Assembly: GCF_003990975.1 (NCBI RefSeq)
Contig: NZ_RZJR01000021.1
Location: forward strand, 27,409 to 91,408
Source: Cohnella sp. AR92
GTDB lineage: Bacteria; Bacillota; Bacilli; Paenibacillales; Paenibacillaceae
Length of the DNA stretch: 64,000 bases
Direction of reading: 5' to 3'
Shown: in pieces, positions 54,084 to 62,814 of the stretch
Layout: each line of letters begins with the position of its first letter
Numbering within the stretch: the stretch's first letter is position 1
Translations under genes and position numbers: made by a program
The notes under the pieces: model-generated
Told to the model about the DNA's origin: nothing
Database searches by the model: none
What the model saw: the letters and a program-made list of their open reading frames with translations, nothing else

Positions 54084-54308
54084 TTATTCGTCGATGAAAG
54101 AATAGCTGCAGCCATCCGGCGAGCAGAATACGGCTCCTACCATCGTTCCGGTAATTTCGCGCAGCTTCTGCACGTCGACGGCCGCTTGCTTCTTCAGCTC
54201 GTCGAACTCCTGCTTGGCCGTCGTTACTCGGGAACTTGCCCGTTTATTCTGCTTTCTGTTGACGGCTTTTGAAGCTGCCTTGCCTTTTTTTCTGGCGGAT
54301 GAGGCCAC
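54084..54308 (-). CDS. Small basic protein of unknown function
   Basis: 74 residues from the GTG at 54308, which has an excellent SD (AAAGGAGG, seven bases away). The N-terminal half is Lys/Arg/Ala-rich (SARKKGKAASKAVNRKQNKR), the middle predicted helical (TAKQEFDELKKQAAVDVQKLREI), and the end is CSPDGCSYSFIDE with two cysteines. The longer frame from 54374 has no SD. Possibly spore- or DNA-associated by charge; no family recognised. Confidence 0.65.
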   Translation of the reverse strand: MASSARKKGKAASKAVNRKQNKRASSRVTTAKQEFDELKKQAAVDVQKLREITGTMVGAVFCSPDGCSYSFIDE

Positions 54309-54486
54309 GAACCTTCCTCCTTTCGCGACGATCTGAACCATCTTATTCGTCCTTCTTCCGGGTCGGCTGGACAACTTGGCGATTGTCCTTTAAAAAGAGG
54401 CGGCGGCCTTCTCGGCGTCCTTTCTGTAAAATCAGGAATACTTAACACCCCGTTAACAAAACTCGGGATATCCGTCCATTCGCGAA

Positions 54487-54495
54487 TGCTACAAT
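54487..54495 (+). promoter_or_regulatory. Extended -10 of the ugd-like gene
   Basis: TGC-TACAAT 45 bp before the start codon; no good -35, as usual with extended -10 promoters. Confidence 0.5.
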
Positions 54496-54539
54496 TTGTT
54501 CAAATCGTTCCGTTCATTTGGAATCAGGGGGGGAGCCGC

Positions 54540-55922
54540 ATGAGGATAGCGGTTGTAGGCATGAATGTTATCGGCTTGACAACGGGGGCCGGCTTCGCCG
54601 AGCTTGGGCATTACGTGGAATGCTATGACCAGGATGCAGGGCATATCGATCGGCTGGCCAATGGCGTTATCGAGTTCCGGGAGCCGGGGCTGGAACCGCT
54701 CGTTATTCGGAACGCAAGGGCGGGACGCCTCTGCTTCCGCACGGAGCAGGAGCTTCCGAACAGCGATGCGGAAGTGTTCTTCCTGACGGTCGGCACCCCG
54801 TCCGGGGACGATGGCAACGTTCAATTGGGCCAGCTGTGGACCGCGGTGGACAGACTCCCCGAATGGCGAGAGGGAGGCAAGCGGATCGTTGTCGTCAAGA
54901 GCGCGGTTCCCGTCGGGACAAGCGATCGGGTGGAGAGCCGGCTCCGCCGCCGTCTGTCCGCGGACTGCGAGTTCGGCGTTGCCTCGCTGCCCGAATTCTC
55001 GCGCGAAGGGACTGCCGTACGGGACTTCTTCGAGCCTTCGCATATAGTAATAGGGTCCAATGACGACGATACGGCGGAACGCCTGCGCCTGCTTCATGGG
55101 CGCTTCTCCGCTCCTATCCTGGGGACGGACCGGAGGAGCGCGGAGCTCGGCAAGCTCGCCGCGAACGGGTATCTGGCGGTCAAGCTCTCCTACGCCAACG
55201 AGATTGCGGCGTTGGCGGAGCAGACGGGCGCCGATTATCCCGCCATCGAGCGCATGCTCGGACTCGACCCGCGGATCGGTCCCCTGTATCTCGGGGCAGG
55301 GCTCGGCTTCGGCGGACCTAACGTTCCGAAGGACGCCCGGTCGCTCGTGCGAATGGCGGAAGGGGCGGGCGCCCCGCAGACGCTGCTCGCCGCCGCCTTG
55401 CGAGCCAACGCGATGCTGCCGATGCGCTTGGTCCGCAAGCTGGAGGCCGCTTTGTCCGGTCCTTCCCGGCGCCGCGTCGCTCTTCTCGGAGTCGCGTTCA
55501 AGGCGGGGAGCGAAGAGATGAGGGAAGCGCCGTCGATTCGTTTGGCCACGGAGCTGCTGCGCCGTCATTCCGGCATTCAGCTGACCGCCTACGATCCGTC
55601 GGCCGGCGAGACGGCAAGGCAGGCGCTTCCGAACGCGGTGCAGCTGTGCGAGACGGCCGAAGAAGCTCTTCGCGGAGCGGACGCGGCCATCCTCGTCACG
55701 GAATGGCCCGAATTCCGCAGGATCGCGCCCGATAAATTCAAGAGCTGGATGAGACGCCCGATTATTCTGGATGGACGCAACGCGCTTGATTCGGTTATGC
55801 TTAACTCACAAGGAGTTGTCTGCATCGGAGTAGGACGGCTCCCGGAGTCGAGAGCGGTTCCGTTCGACCTGTCATCGCCGTTCGAATCGCAGACGCCATC
55901 GACGAACGAGCCCACAGGATAG
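54540..55922 (+). CDS. UDP-glucose 6-dehydrogenase homologue lacking the catalytic cysteine
   Basis: 460 residues with the three family domains: N-terminal NAD domain (1-190), central domain (200-300), C-terminal UDP domain (310-430). The acid PEFSREGTAVRDFFEP and the Lys of GYLAVKLSYANE are kept. The active-site motif normally GFGGSCFPKD is GFGGPNVPKD, with Asn261 where Cys260 of the Streptococcus enzyme lies, and the dinucleotide motif GxGxxG is GMNVIG, with Asn for the middle Gly. Oxidation through a thiohemiacetal is therefore not expected. It may be inactive, regulatory, or act on another substrate. galU follows after 17 bp, so the pair still suggests UDP-sugar metabolism. Confidence 0.85.
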   Translation: MRIAVVGMNVIGLTTGAGFAELGHYVECYDQDAGHIDRLANGVIEFREPGLEPLVIRNARAGRLCFRTEQELPNSDAEVFFLTVGTPSGDDGNVQLGQLWTAVDRLPEWREGGKRIVVVKSAVPVGTSDRVESRLRRRLSADCEFGVASLPEFSREGTAVRDFFEPSHIVIGSNDDDTAERLRLLHGRFSAPILGTDRRSAELGKLAANGYLAVKLSYANEIAALAEQTGADYPAIERMLGLDPRIGPLYLGAGLGFGGPNVPKDARSLVRMAEGAGAPQTLLAAALRANAMLPMRLVRKLEAALSGPSRRRVALLGVAFKAGSEEMREAPSIRLATELLRRHSGIQLTAYDPSAGETARQALPNAVQLCETAEEALRGADAAILVTEWPEFRRIAPDKFKSWMRRPIILDGRNALDSVMLNSQGVVCIGVGRLPESRAVPFDLSSPFESQTPSTNEPTG

Positions 55923-55939
55923 GAAAGGGTGCAAGTCTC

Positions 55940-56833
55940 ATGAAGATTCGTAAAGCGATCATACCGGCGGCCGGCCTAGGCACGCGCTTCTTGCCGGCGA
56001 CCAAAGCGATGCCCAAGGAGATGCTTCCTATCATCGACAAGCCGGCGATCCAATACATCGTCGAAGAAGCGGTCGCTTCGGGAATCGAAGACATCCTCAT
56101 CGTCACCGGCAAGAACAAGCGGGCGATCGAGGACCACTTCGACAGCTCCTACGAGCTGGAGCAGAACCTGCTGCACCAAGGCAAGTACGATCTTCTGTCC
56201 GAAGTGCAGAAGGCATCCGATCTGACGGATATCCATTATATCCGCCAGAAGGAGCCGAAGGGGCTGGGGCACGCGATCTGGTGCGCGCGCAAGTTCATCG
56301 GGGACGAGCCCTTCGCCGTGCTGCTGGGGGACGACATCGTGCAATCGGAGAAGGAACCTTGCCTTAAGCAGATGATCAATGTGTTTAACGAGGTGCAGAG
56401 CAGCGTGCTGGCCGTCAAGCGGGTAGAGGGGAATGAAGTGTCCCGCTATGGGATCGTCGACCCGGCTGAGGAATCCGCCGGAACGTCCTTGATTCGCGTC
56501 AAGGGAGTGATCGAGAAGCCTGCGCCGGAGAAGGCGCCTTCCAACATCGCGATCATGGGCCGCTACATCCTGACCCCGGCGATCTTCGATCTGCTCGAGA
56601 CCCAGAACATCGGAGCGGGCGGAGAGATTCAATTGACCGATGCGATCTTCCGTCTGCTTAGCCAAGAATCGATCTATGCGTATGCTTTCGAAGGCAGGCG
56701 CTACGACACGGGAGAGAAGCTCGGCTACCTGAAGACGATCATCGACTTCGCGCTTGAGCGTCCCGGCCTTGGCGACGACGTTCGGTCCTATCTCATCGAG
56801 AAGCTCAAAGGCGACGTTGCTTTTAACCGATAG
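55940..56833 (+). CDS. galU: UTP-glucose-1-phosphate uridylyltransferase
   Basis: 297 residues. Makes UDP-glucose for teichoic acids, glycolipids and spore polysaccharides. The nucleotide loop AAGLGTRFLPATKAMPKEMLP, the substrate region LGDDIV and EKPAPEKAPSNIAIMGRY, and TGEKLGYLKTIIDF are canonical. SD GAAAGGG about ten bases before ATG. Likely cotranscribed with the ugd-like gene. Confidence 0.96.
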   Translation: MKIRKAIIPAAGLGTRFLPATKAMPKEMLPIIDKPAIQYIVEEAVASGIEDILIVTGKNKRAIEDHFDSSYELEQNLLHQGKYDLLSEVQKASDLTDIHYIRQKEPKGLGHAIWCARKFIGDEPFAVLLGDDIVQSEKEPCLKQMINVFNEVQSSVLAVKRVEGNEVSRYGIVDPAEESAGTSLIRVKGVIEKPAPEKAPSNIAIMGRYILTPAIFDLLETQNIGAGGEIQLTDAIFRLLSQESIYAYAFEGRRYDTGEKLGYLKTIIDFALERPGLGDDVRSYLIEKLKGDVAFNR

Positions 56834-56867
56834 AACGACGCAAAATCGCATCCGCGCATGAAGAACA

Positions 56868-56915
56868 TGCCGCTCGATCCTCGCTTTGACGGGGGCGGGC
56901 GGCAGTTATTTTTTT
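56868..56915 (+). terminator. Terminator after galU
   Basis: TGCCGC / GCGGCA arms with CG-rich inner pairing, followed by TTATTTTTTT. Confidence 0.75.
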
Positions 56916-56942
56916 ACACAAACGAGGAGTTCTCCCTGCGGC

Positions 56943-56971
56943 TTGGAAGATTCGCCGAATTCCTGTAGACT
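56943..56971 (+). promoter_or_regulatory. pcrB promoter
   Basis: TTGGAA (56943-56948), 17-bp spacer, TAGACT (56966-56971). Confidence 0.6.
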
Positions 56972-56996
56972 AGGGGTAAACGTCATGGAGGAACGC

Positions 56997-57722
56997 ATGA
57001 TCGCATTCCCTTCTTTCTATGCCGGGTGGCGTCACGTGTTCAAGCTGGACCCGGATCGCCCGATCTCCGACGAAGATCTCGAGGCGGTATGCCTGTCCGG
57101 CACGGATGCCATCCTTGTCGGCGGTTCGAGCGGCGTCACCTACGAGAATACCGTGGATCTGCTGGCCAGGATCCGCCGATACGAGGTGCCCTGCGCCTTG
57201 GAGCTGACCGATCCCGAGAGCGCGGTTCCGGGCTTCGACGGCTACTTCGTTCCGCTCGTGATGAACGCGAAGGAGACCGATTGGCTGATCGGGCATCAGA
57301 CGAGCGCGATCGAGGAGTTCGGAGCGTTCCTGCCTTGGGATATGACGGCCGGCGAAGCTTATATCGTGCTGAACGGGGAAGCGACGGCGGCGAAAGTGAC
57401 GGGGGCGGAAGCCGCCTTAACCGATAGCCGGGTCATCGCCTACAGCCAACTGGCGGATCGACTCTGGAGGGTGCCGGTCGTATACTTGGAGTATAGCGGA
57501 GCTTTCGGCGATATGAAACTGGCGAAGAAAGTTCGCGAGACGCTTCGGCAGGCGCAGCTGTTCTACGGCGGCGGCGTTCGAACTCCGGAGCAGGCGCGGC
57601 AGGCGGCTGAGGCTGCCGACACGGTCATCGTAGGCAATGTCGTCTACGACGATCTCCGGGCTGCGATCGCGACGGTCGAAGCGGTGAAATTCAGCGTAAA
57701 GGAGCAAGACCATGTTTTTTGA
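56997..57722 (+). CDS. pcrB: Heptaprenylglyceryl phosphate synthase
   Basis: 241 residues, TIM barrel. PcrB joins glycerol 1-phosphate and heptaprenyl diphosphate to form the ether lipid precursor of Bacillota. HVFKLDPDRPISDEDLE, DAILVGGSSGVT, and the phosphate-binding LFYGGGVRTPEQARQ and TVIVGNVVYDD are family motifs; the YLEYSG strand is as in bacterial members. Start at ATG 56997, five bases after GGAGG, rather than at 56985. Overlaps pcrA by 11 bp. Confidence 0.94.
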   Translation: MIAFPSFYAGWRHVFKLDPDRPISDEDLEAVCLSGTDAILVGGSSGVTYENTVDLLARIRRYEVPCALELTDPESAVPGFDGYFVPLVMNAKETDWLIGHQTSAIEEFGAFLPWDMTAGEAYIVLNGEATAAKVTGAEAALTDSRVIAYSQLADRLWRVPVVYLEYSGAFGDMKLAKKVRETLRQAQLFYGGGVRTPEQARQAAEAADTVIVGNVVYDDLRAAIATVEAVKFSVKEQDHVF

Positions 57723-60201
57723 ACCGATGGATCCATCCGAGAACCAACAGGTGAACATAAACAAAGAAATCAACAGGCTCAATCCGAAGCAGAAAGAAGC
57801 CGCGATCACGACGGAAGGCCCGCTGCTTATCATGGCGGGAGCGGGCAGCGGCAAAACGCGGGTGCTGACGCATCGGATCGCCTATATCATAGCCCAGAGG
57901 CTGGCGGCCCCTTGGAGCATTCTCGCCATCACCTTTACCAACAAAGCGGCGCGCGAGATGCAGGAGCGGGTATCGAAGCTGGTCGGCCCGTCCGGACGCG
58001 ACATCTGGGTCAGTACCTTCCACTCGATGTGCGTGCGCATCCTGCGGCGGGATATCGAGCGGATCGGCTTCACCTCGAACTTCAGCATTCTCGATTCGAG
58101 CGATCAGCTGTCCGTTATCCGCGCTATTATGAAGGAACAGAACGTCGACACGAAGAAGTTCGAGCCCAAGGCGGTCCAAGCGATGATGAGCGCCGCCAAG
58201 AACGAGCTCGTTTCTCCGGAACAATACGAGTCTCGCATCGGGGACTATTTTCAAACGATTGTCGCCAAGGTTTACACCCAGTACCAGAAGAGGCTCAAGA
58301 GCAACAATTCCCTCGATTTCGACGACCTCATCATGATGACCATAAAGCTGTTCAAGGACGTTCCCGAGGTGCTCGAGTTCTACCAGAATAAGTTCAAGTA
58401 CATCCACGTCGACGAATACCAGGATACGAACCGGGCCCAATACATGCTGACCCGCATGCTGGCGGACAAGCATCATAACATCTGCGTCGTCGGCGACAGC
58501 GATCAGTCGATCTACCGTTGGCGCGGCGCGGACATCACGAACATCCTCAACTTCGAGAAGGACTACCCGGAAGCGACGACGATCCTGCTCGAGCAGAATT
58601 ACCGTTCCACCTCCAACATTCTCGAAGCGGCCAACCAAGTGATAAAGAACAACATGGGACGCAAGGCGAAGAATCTATGGACGGACCAAGACGGCGGGGA
58701 GAAAATATCGGTCTACCAAGGGGATTCCGAGCATGAGGAAGGGTACTTCGTCGCGAGGGAGATCAAGCGAGGCAGGCAGAACGGCAAGCATTACAGCGAT
58801 CATGCTATCCTTTATCGAACGAATGCCCAGTCCCGGGTGATGGAAGAGATTCTGATCAAGTCGGAGATCCCGTACCAAATCGTAGGCGGCACGAAGTTCT
58901 ATGACCGCAAAGAAATCAAAGACATTCTCGCTTACCTGCGCCTCATCTCCAACCCGGACGACGATATCAGCCTTAACCGAATCGTCAACGTGCCGAAGCG
59001 CAGTCTCGGGGACACGACCATGGCGAAGGTGCAGGAGGAAGCGGCTCGCCGCGGCATCTCGATCTACAGTCTGCTTAGCGAAGGCGACGGCATTCTGGGC
59101 GACGGCCTATTCAATGTCGATATCCAGGGACGGGCTAAGAACGCGCTGTCGGGCTTCCGCTACCTGATCGCCAACCTGACGGCCATGGTCGACTACCTGT
59201 CGGTTACCGAGCTCACGGAGAAGATGCTCGAGATGACCGAATACCGGATGGAGCTGATTCGAGAGAATACGCTGGAATCCAAAGCCCGTCTGGAGAACAT
59301 CGAAGAATTCCTGTCCGTTACCCAAGAGTTCGAGAAGCGCAGCGATGACAAGTCGCTCGTCGCGTTTCTGACGGATCTGGCGCTGATCGCCGACATCGAC
59401 TCCATGAACAATGACGAAGAGGACAGCGACGACGCGGTCGTTCTCATGACCATGCACAGCGCGAAAGGGCTGGAATTCCCCGTCGTGTTCATCATCGGCA
59501 TGGAAGAAGGGGTTTTCCCGGGCAGCCGGGCCTTCCTCGACAACGACGAGATGGAAGAAGAACGGCGTCTGGCGTATGTCGGCATCACCCGCGCGGAGAA
59601 GAAGCTGTATCTGACCTGCGCGAGAATGCGGCTGCTCTACGGACGGACGAGCAACAACCTGCCTTCGCGCTTCCTGCAGGAGATCCCGGACGAGCTGAAG
59701 GAGCTGTCCGAGCCATCGGGCGGCCGAAGCCAAGGCGGCTATGGCGGAGGCTTCGGAGCTAGGCCGAGCTATGGCGGGGGCGGAGGCGGCGGTTTCGCCG
59801 CGGGCGGCGCGGCTCCTCGCTTCGGCTCGGCCGCGGGGCAGGGCCAAGCGGGCAGCTTCGGAGCCGGACGCTTCGGTGCGCCGGGAGGCGGCGCGCCAGG
59901 CGGGGGCTTCGGCGGCCGTCCGAGCGCCGGACAGCCCGCCGCTGCGGGCGGTTTCGGCTCGCGCCCGGCTCAAGGCGGCGCGCGGGTGGTGCCGCAGCCG
60001 GGAGCGCCGAAGCCGGCGGCTGCCGGAGAAGGCGGCTTGTCCGTCTCCGCGGGCGATAAGGTGCAGCACGCCAAGTGGGGCGTCGGCACCGTAGTCGCCG
60101 TGAAGGGCACGGGCAACGACACCGAGCTCACGATTGCGTTTAACGCTCCTATCGGAGTGAAGCGGCTTCTGGCGGCGTTCGCTCCGGTGACGAAGATATA
60201 G
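57712..60201 (+). CDS. pcrA: ATP-dependent DNA helicase PcrA
   Basis: 829 residues. SF1A 3'-5' helicase with motifs AGAGSGKTRVLTHR (I), TFTNKAAREM (Ia), DEYQDTN (II), GDSDQSIYRWRGA (III), QNYRST (IV), MTMHSAKGLEFPVVF (V) and EEERRLAYVGITRA (VI). Between the helicase core and the C-terminal Tudor-like RNA-polymerase-binding domain (about 770-829, DKVQHAKWGVGTVVAVKG) lies a glycine/alanine-rich linker of about 100 residues (about 670-770), much longer than in B. subtilis PcrA. AAGGAGC eight bases upstream of ATG inside pcrB. Confidence 0.97.
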   Translation: MFFEPMDPSENQQVNINKEINRLNPKQKEAAITTEGPLLIMAGAGSGKTRVLTHRIAYIIAQRLAAPWSILAITFTNKAAREMQERVSKLVGPSGRDIWVSTFHSMCVRILRRDIERIGFTSNFSILDSSDQLSVIRAIMKEQNVDTKKFEPKAVQAMMSAAKNELVSPEQYESRIGDYFQTIVAKVYTQYQKRLKSNNSLDFDDLIMMTIKLFKDVPEVLEFYQNKFKYIHVDEYQDTNRAQYMLTRMLADKHHNICVVGDSDQSIYRWRGADITNILNFEKDYPEATTILLEQNYRSTSNILEAANQVIKNNMGRKAKNLWTDQDGGEKISVYQGDSEHEEGYFVAREIKRGRQNGKHYSDHAILYRTNAQSRVMEEILIKSEIPYQIVGGTKFYDRKEIKDILAYLRLISNPDDDISLNRIVNVPKRSLGDTTMAKVQEEAARRGISIYSLLSEGDGILGDGLFNVDIQGRAKNALSGFRYLIANLTAMVDYLSVTELTEKMLEMTEYRMELIRENTLESKARLENIEEFLSVTQEFEKRSDDKSLVAFLTDLALIADIDSMNNDEEDSDDAVVLMTMHSAKGLEFPVVFIIGMEEGVFPGSRAFLDNDEMEEERRLAYVGITRAEKKLYLTCARMRLLYGRTSNNLPSRFLQEIPDELKELSEPSGGRSQGGYGGGFGARPSYGGGGGGGFAAGGAAPRFGSAAGQGQAGSFGAGRFGAPGGGAPGGGFGGRPSAGQPAAAGGFGSRPAQGGARVVPQPGAPKPAAAGEGGLSVSAGDKVQHAKWGVGTVVAVKGTGNDTELTIAFNAPIGVKRLLAAFAPVTKI

Positions 60202-60268
60202 GAATACGGAAATAAAGGAATATAGGAATCCATCCTTACGATCCTTAATTGAAGAGAGGGTTTGGCCC

Positions 60269-62290
60269 ATGGCGGATTCGCTGCAACGAATGACAGAGCT
60301 TGTCGCGAAGCTAAACGAGCACAGCCATCGTTATTACACGGAAGATAGCCCGACGATCAGCGACAAGGAGTACGACCTCCTCTACGACGAGCTGGTCGCG
60401 CTTGAAGCGGAGACGGGGACGTCGCTTCCGGATTCGCCTACCCATCGGGTCGGCGGAGAGATCCTCAAGGGCTTCGAGCCGCATCGCCATCTTTCCCGTC
60501 TGTGGAGCTTGGACAAGGCGCAGAGCGCGGAGGATCTTGCCGCCTGGGAGACGAGGGTCCGGAAGCTGATCGCGGATTACAATGCGAAGAACCCCGAGAA
60601 GCCGCTTCCGGAGCCGGAGTTCGTCGTCGAATTGAAGTACGATGGGCTTACGTTGAACCTGACCTACCAGGATGGACAGCTCGTTCAGGCTTCTACGCGC
60701 GGCAACGGAGTCGTAGGCGAAGGCATACGGGCTCAGGTGCGGACGATCCGCTCGATCCCATTGACGATACCGTTCGATCAGGGAACGGTTGAAGTGCAGG
60801 GCGAAGGGATCATGCGCCTCTCCGTGCTGGAACGATACAACGAGACGGCGGCGGAGCCCTTGAAGAATGCCCGCAACGCGGCGGCCGGGGCGCTTCGGAA
60901 CCTCGATCCTCGCGTGACCGCATCCCGCAAGCTGGACGCCTTTTTCTACAATGTGGGTTATGCGGAAGGCATCGGCTTCCGCGATCATCGGGAGATGATG
61001 GATTTTCTGCGCGGCAGCCGCTTCCCGGTCAATCCATACGTTCGTTACTTCCGGGATTTCTCGGAGCTGTCGTCCGAGCTCGCACAGATTGCCGAACGCC
61101 GGAACAGCCTCGACTACCTGATCGACGGAGCCGTCATCAAGATAGTGGACTTCGCGACTCGGGAAGCGCTGGGCTATACCGATAAGTTTCCTCGCTGGGC
61201 GATCGCCTTCAAGTTCGAAGCGGAAGAGACGACGACGGTTCTCGAATCGGTCTCCTGGGAAGTGGGCCGCACGGGCAAGATCACCCCTCTCGCCCGGGTG
61301 GAAGCGGTCGAGCTGGCGGGAGTGACCGTCCAGAACTGCACGTTGAACAATATCGGGGACATCGAACGGAAAAACTTGAAGTACGGCTTGGGCACGAGAG
61401 TGTTCATTCGGCGTTCGAACGACGTGATTCCGGAGATCCTCGGCAAAGCGGACGAGTCCGAGACCGGCCAGGAGATCGTCTATCCGACCGTTTGCCCGGG
61501 CTGCGGCTCTCCGCTCGAGATGCGCGGGGCTCACCTGTTCTGCAACAATCGTCTCGGATGCAAGCCGCAGGTGGTTGCCCGGATCACGCACTTCGCTTCC
61601 CGCGATTGCATGGATATCGAGACGTTCAGCGGCAAAACGGCGGAGCAGCTGTATGACCAACTGGAAGTTAGGGATCCGGCCGATCTGTACGGGCTGACGC
61701 TGGAGCAGCTGATAGGACTCGAACGGTTCGGCGAGAAGAAAGCGGCCAATCTGCTGGCGGCGCTGGAGAAGTCGAAGTCTCGCGACCTGGCGGCGTTCCT
61801 GAATGCCCTCGGCATTCCGAATACCGGCAAGGCGACGGCGAAGACGCTCGCCGACCATTACGGCGACCTCGACAAGCTGATGGCGGCGGAAGCCGAGGAG
61901 CTGACGGCGCTTCCGGACGTCGGCGGCATCGTCGCGGAGAGCATTGCGGGCTACTTCCGCGATCCGCTCATGCAAGAGAGCATCGCGCGGATGAGAGCGG
62001 CAGGAGTGAAGGCGGAAGCGGAGCGCCCGGCGGCAGAGGCCGCGGATGCCGGACACCCGCTGTACGGCAAGACGGTCGTGCTGACCGGCACGCTGACGAA
62101 GATGACGCGGGACGAAGCGGCCAAGCGGCTCGAAGCTCTCGGCGCGAAGGTGTCGGGCAGCGTCTCCAAGAAGACGGACCTCGTCATCGCGGGGGAGAGC
62201 GCGGGCAGCAAGCTGACCAAAGCGCGAGATCTTGGCGTCGAGGTTCTGGAAGACGAAGAGGAACTGGCCCGTCTGTTGGGCATGGAATAG
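60269..62290 (+). CDS. ligA: NAD-dependent DNA ligase
   Basis: 673 residues with complete domains: Ia (HRYYTEDSPTISDKEYD), adenylation domain with Lys123 in ELKYDGLTLN, OB fold, zinc finger (CPGCG ... CNNRLGC), HhH repeats and C-terminal BRCT (about 585-665). It seals nicks in replication and repair. Adenylation motifs differ from most LigA: RGNGVVGE where RGDGxxGE is usual, and VQGEGIMR where VRGEVxM is usual. The only ligase in view and in the normal pcrA-ligA position. ATG after GAGAGGG. Confidence 0.96.
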   Translation: MADSLQRMTELVAKLNEHSHRYYTEDSPTISDKEYDLLYDELVALEAETGTSLPDSPTHRVGGEILKGFEPHRHLSRLWSLDKAQSAEDLAAWETRVRKLIADYNAKNPEKPLPEPEFVVELKYDGLTLNLTYQDGQLVQASTRGNGVVGEGIRAQVRTIRSIPLTIPFDQGTVEVQGEGIMRLSVLERYNETAAEPLKNARNAAAGALRNLDPRVTASRKLDAFFYNVGYAEGIGFRDHREMMDFLRGSRFPVNPYVRYFRDFSELSSELAQIAERRNSLDYLIDGAVIKIVDFATREALGYTDKFPRWAIAFKFEAEETTTVLESVSWEVGRTGKITPLARVEAVELAGVTVQNCTLNNIGDIERKNLKYGLGTRVFIRRSNDVIPEILGKADESETGQEIVYPTVCPGCGSPLEMRGAHLFCNNRLGCKPQVVARITHFASRDCMDIETFSGKTAEQLYDQLEVRDPADLYGLTLEQLIGLERFGEKKAANLLAALEKSKSRDLAAFLNALGIPNTGKATAKTLADHYGDLDKLMAAEAEELTALPDVGGIVAESIAGYFRDPLMQESIARMRAAGVKAEAERPAAEAADAGHPLYGKTVVLTGTLTKMTRDEAAKRLEALGAKVSGSVSKKTDLVIAGESAGSKLTKARDLGVEVLEDEEELARLLGME

Positions 62291-62296
62291 CTTGAA

Positions 62297-62335
62297 GAAG
62301 CGGCTCGGAACAAACCGGGCTGCTTTTTTTTTTCG
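62297..62335 (+). terminator. Terminator of the pcrB-pcrA-ligA operon
   Basis: AAGCGGCTCGG / CCGGGCTGCTT arms, loop AACAAA, then a run of ten Ts. Confidence 0.9.
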
Positions 62336-62470
62336 GCTAACTCCCCTTCCCCAACCGGTAGAACTTCGCCAACCTCCTCGCGCTTCTCTCCCGGCGACGA
62401 AGGTGCCGGGCGTCATGACGCAGCACGATAGGGGTGGACGCACATCTGCCAAGGTTGCCGCTATTACCGC

Positions 62471-62489
62471 GCCTCTCCCCTTCGCTCAG
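62471..62489 (-). repeat. Dispersed intergenic repeat, copy 8
   Basis: GCCTCTCCCCTTCGCTCAG. A further diverged copy, CGCCTCTCCCCTGGATCAG, starts at 62535. 62336-62760 contains no recognisable gene. Confidence 0.85.
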
Positions 62490-62708
62490 GTGAGCTCTGA
62501 TTCCCTGCATCCTTCGCTTTGGCCGCGCCTTGCTCGCCTCTCCCCTGGATCAGGAGTTCGAACGGGCGAGGGGGATATTGAAGGATGTAGGAAAGCGAAT
62601 TGTAAAGTTGCAAATTATGAAGGGGACGACGAATGAAGGGAAGACGAATGAAGGGGAGACCGGGAAGCGTGGCTGTATAATAGGATAATCACCCCCGTTG
62701 CCTTTCTT

Positions 62709-62737
62709 CCTGAGCGAAGGGGAGAGGCTGACTAGCG
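62709..62737 (+). repeat. Dispersed intergenic repeat, copy 9 (full length)
   Basis: CTGAGCGAAGGGGAGAGGC, TGA, CTAGCG with one leading C; same layout as copies at 11496 and 25230. Confidence 0.88.
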
Positions 62738-62761
62738 GGTCGGAAGATTGCGAATAACAAC

Positions 62762-62798
62762 AAGCCCCCGCTATCCATTGGACAGCGGGGGCTTTGCG
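62762..62798 (-). terminator. Terminator of the DUF4395 gene
   Basis: Perfect 11-bp arms AAGCCCCCGCT / AGCGGGGGCTT, loop of 11. T runs on either side are short. Confidence 0.75.
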
Positions 62799-62814
62799 TA
62801 GTCGGCTCTTATTG

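Noticed and set aside
60311..62452. 713-residue open frame on the minus strand
   Set aside because: Shadow of ligA, Arg/Leu-rich composition without motifs, whereas ligA has every family domain.
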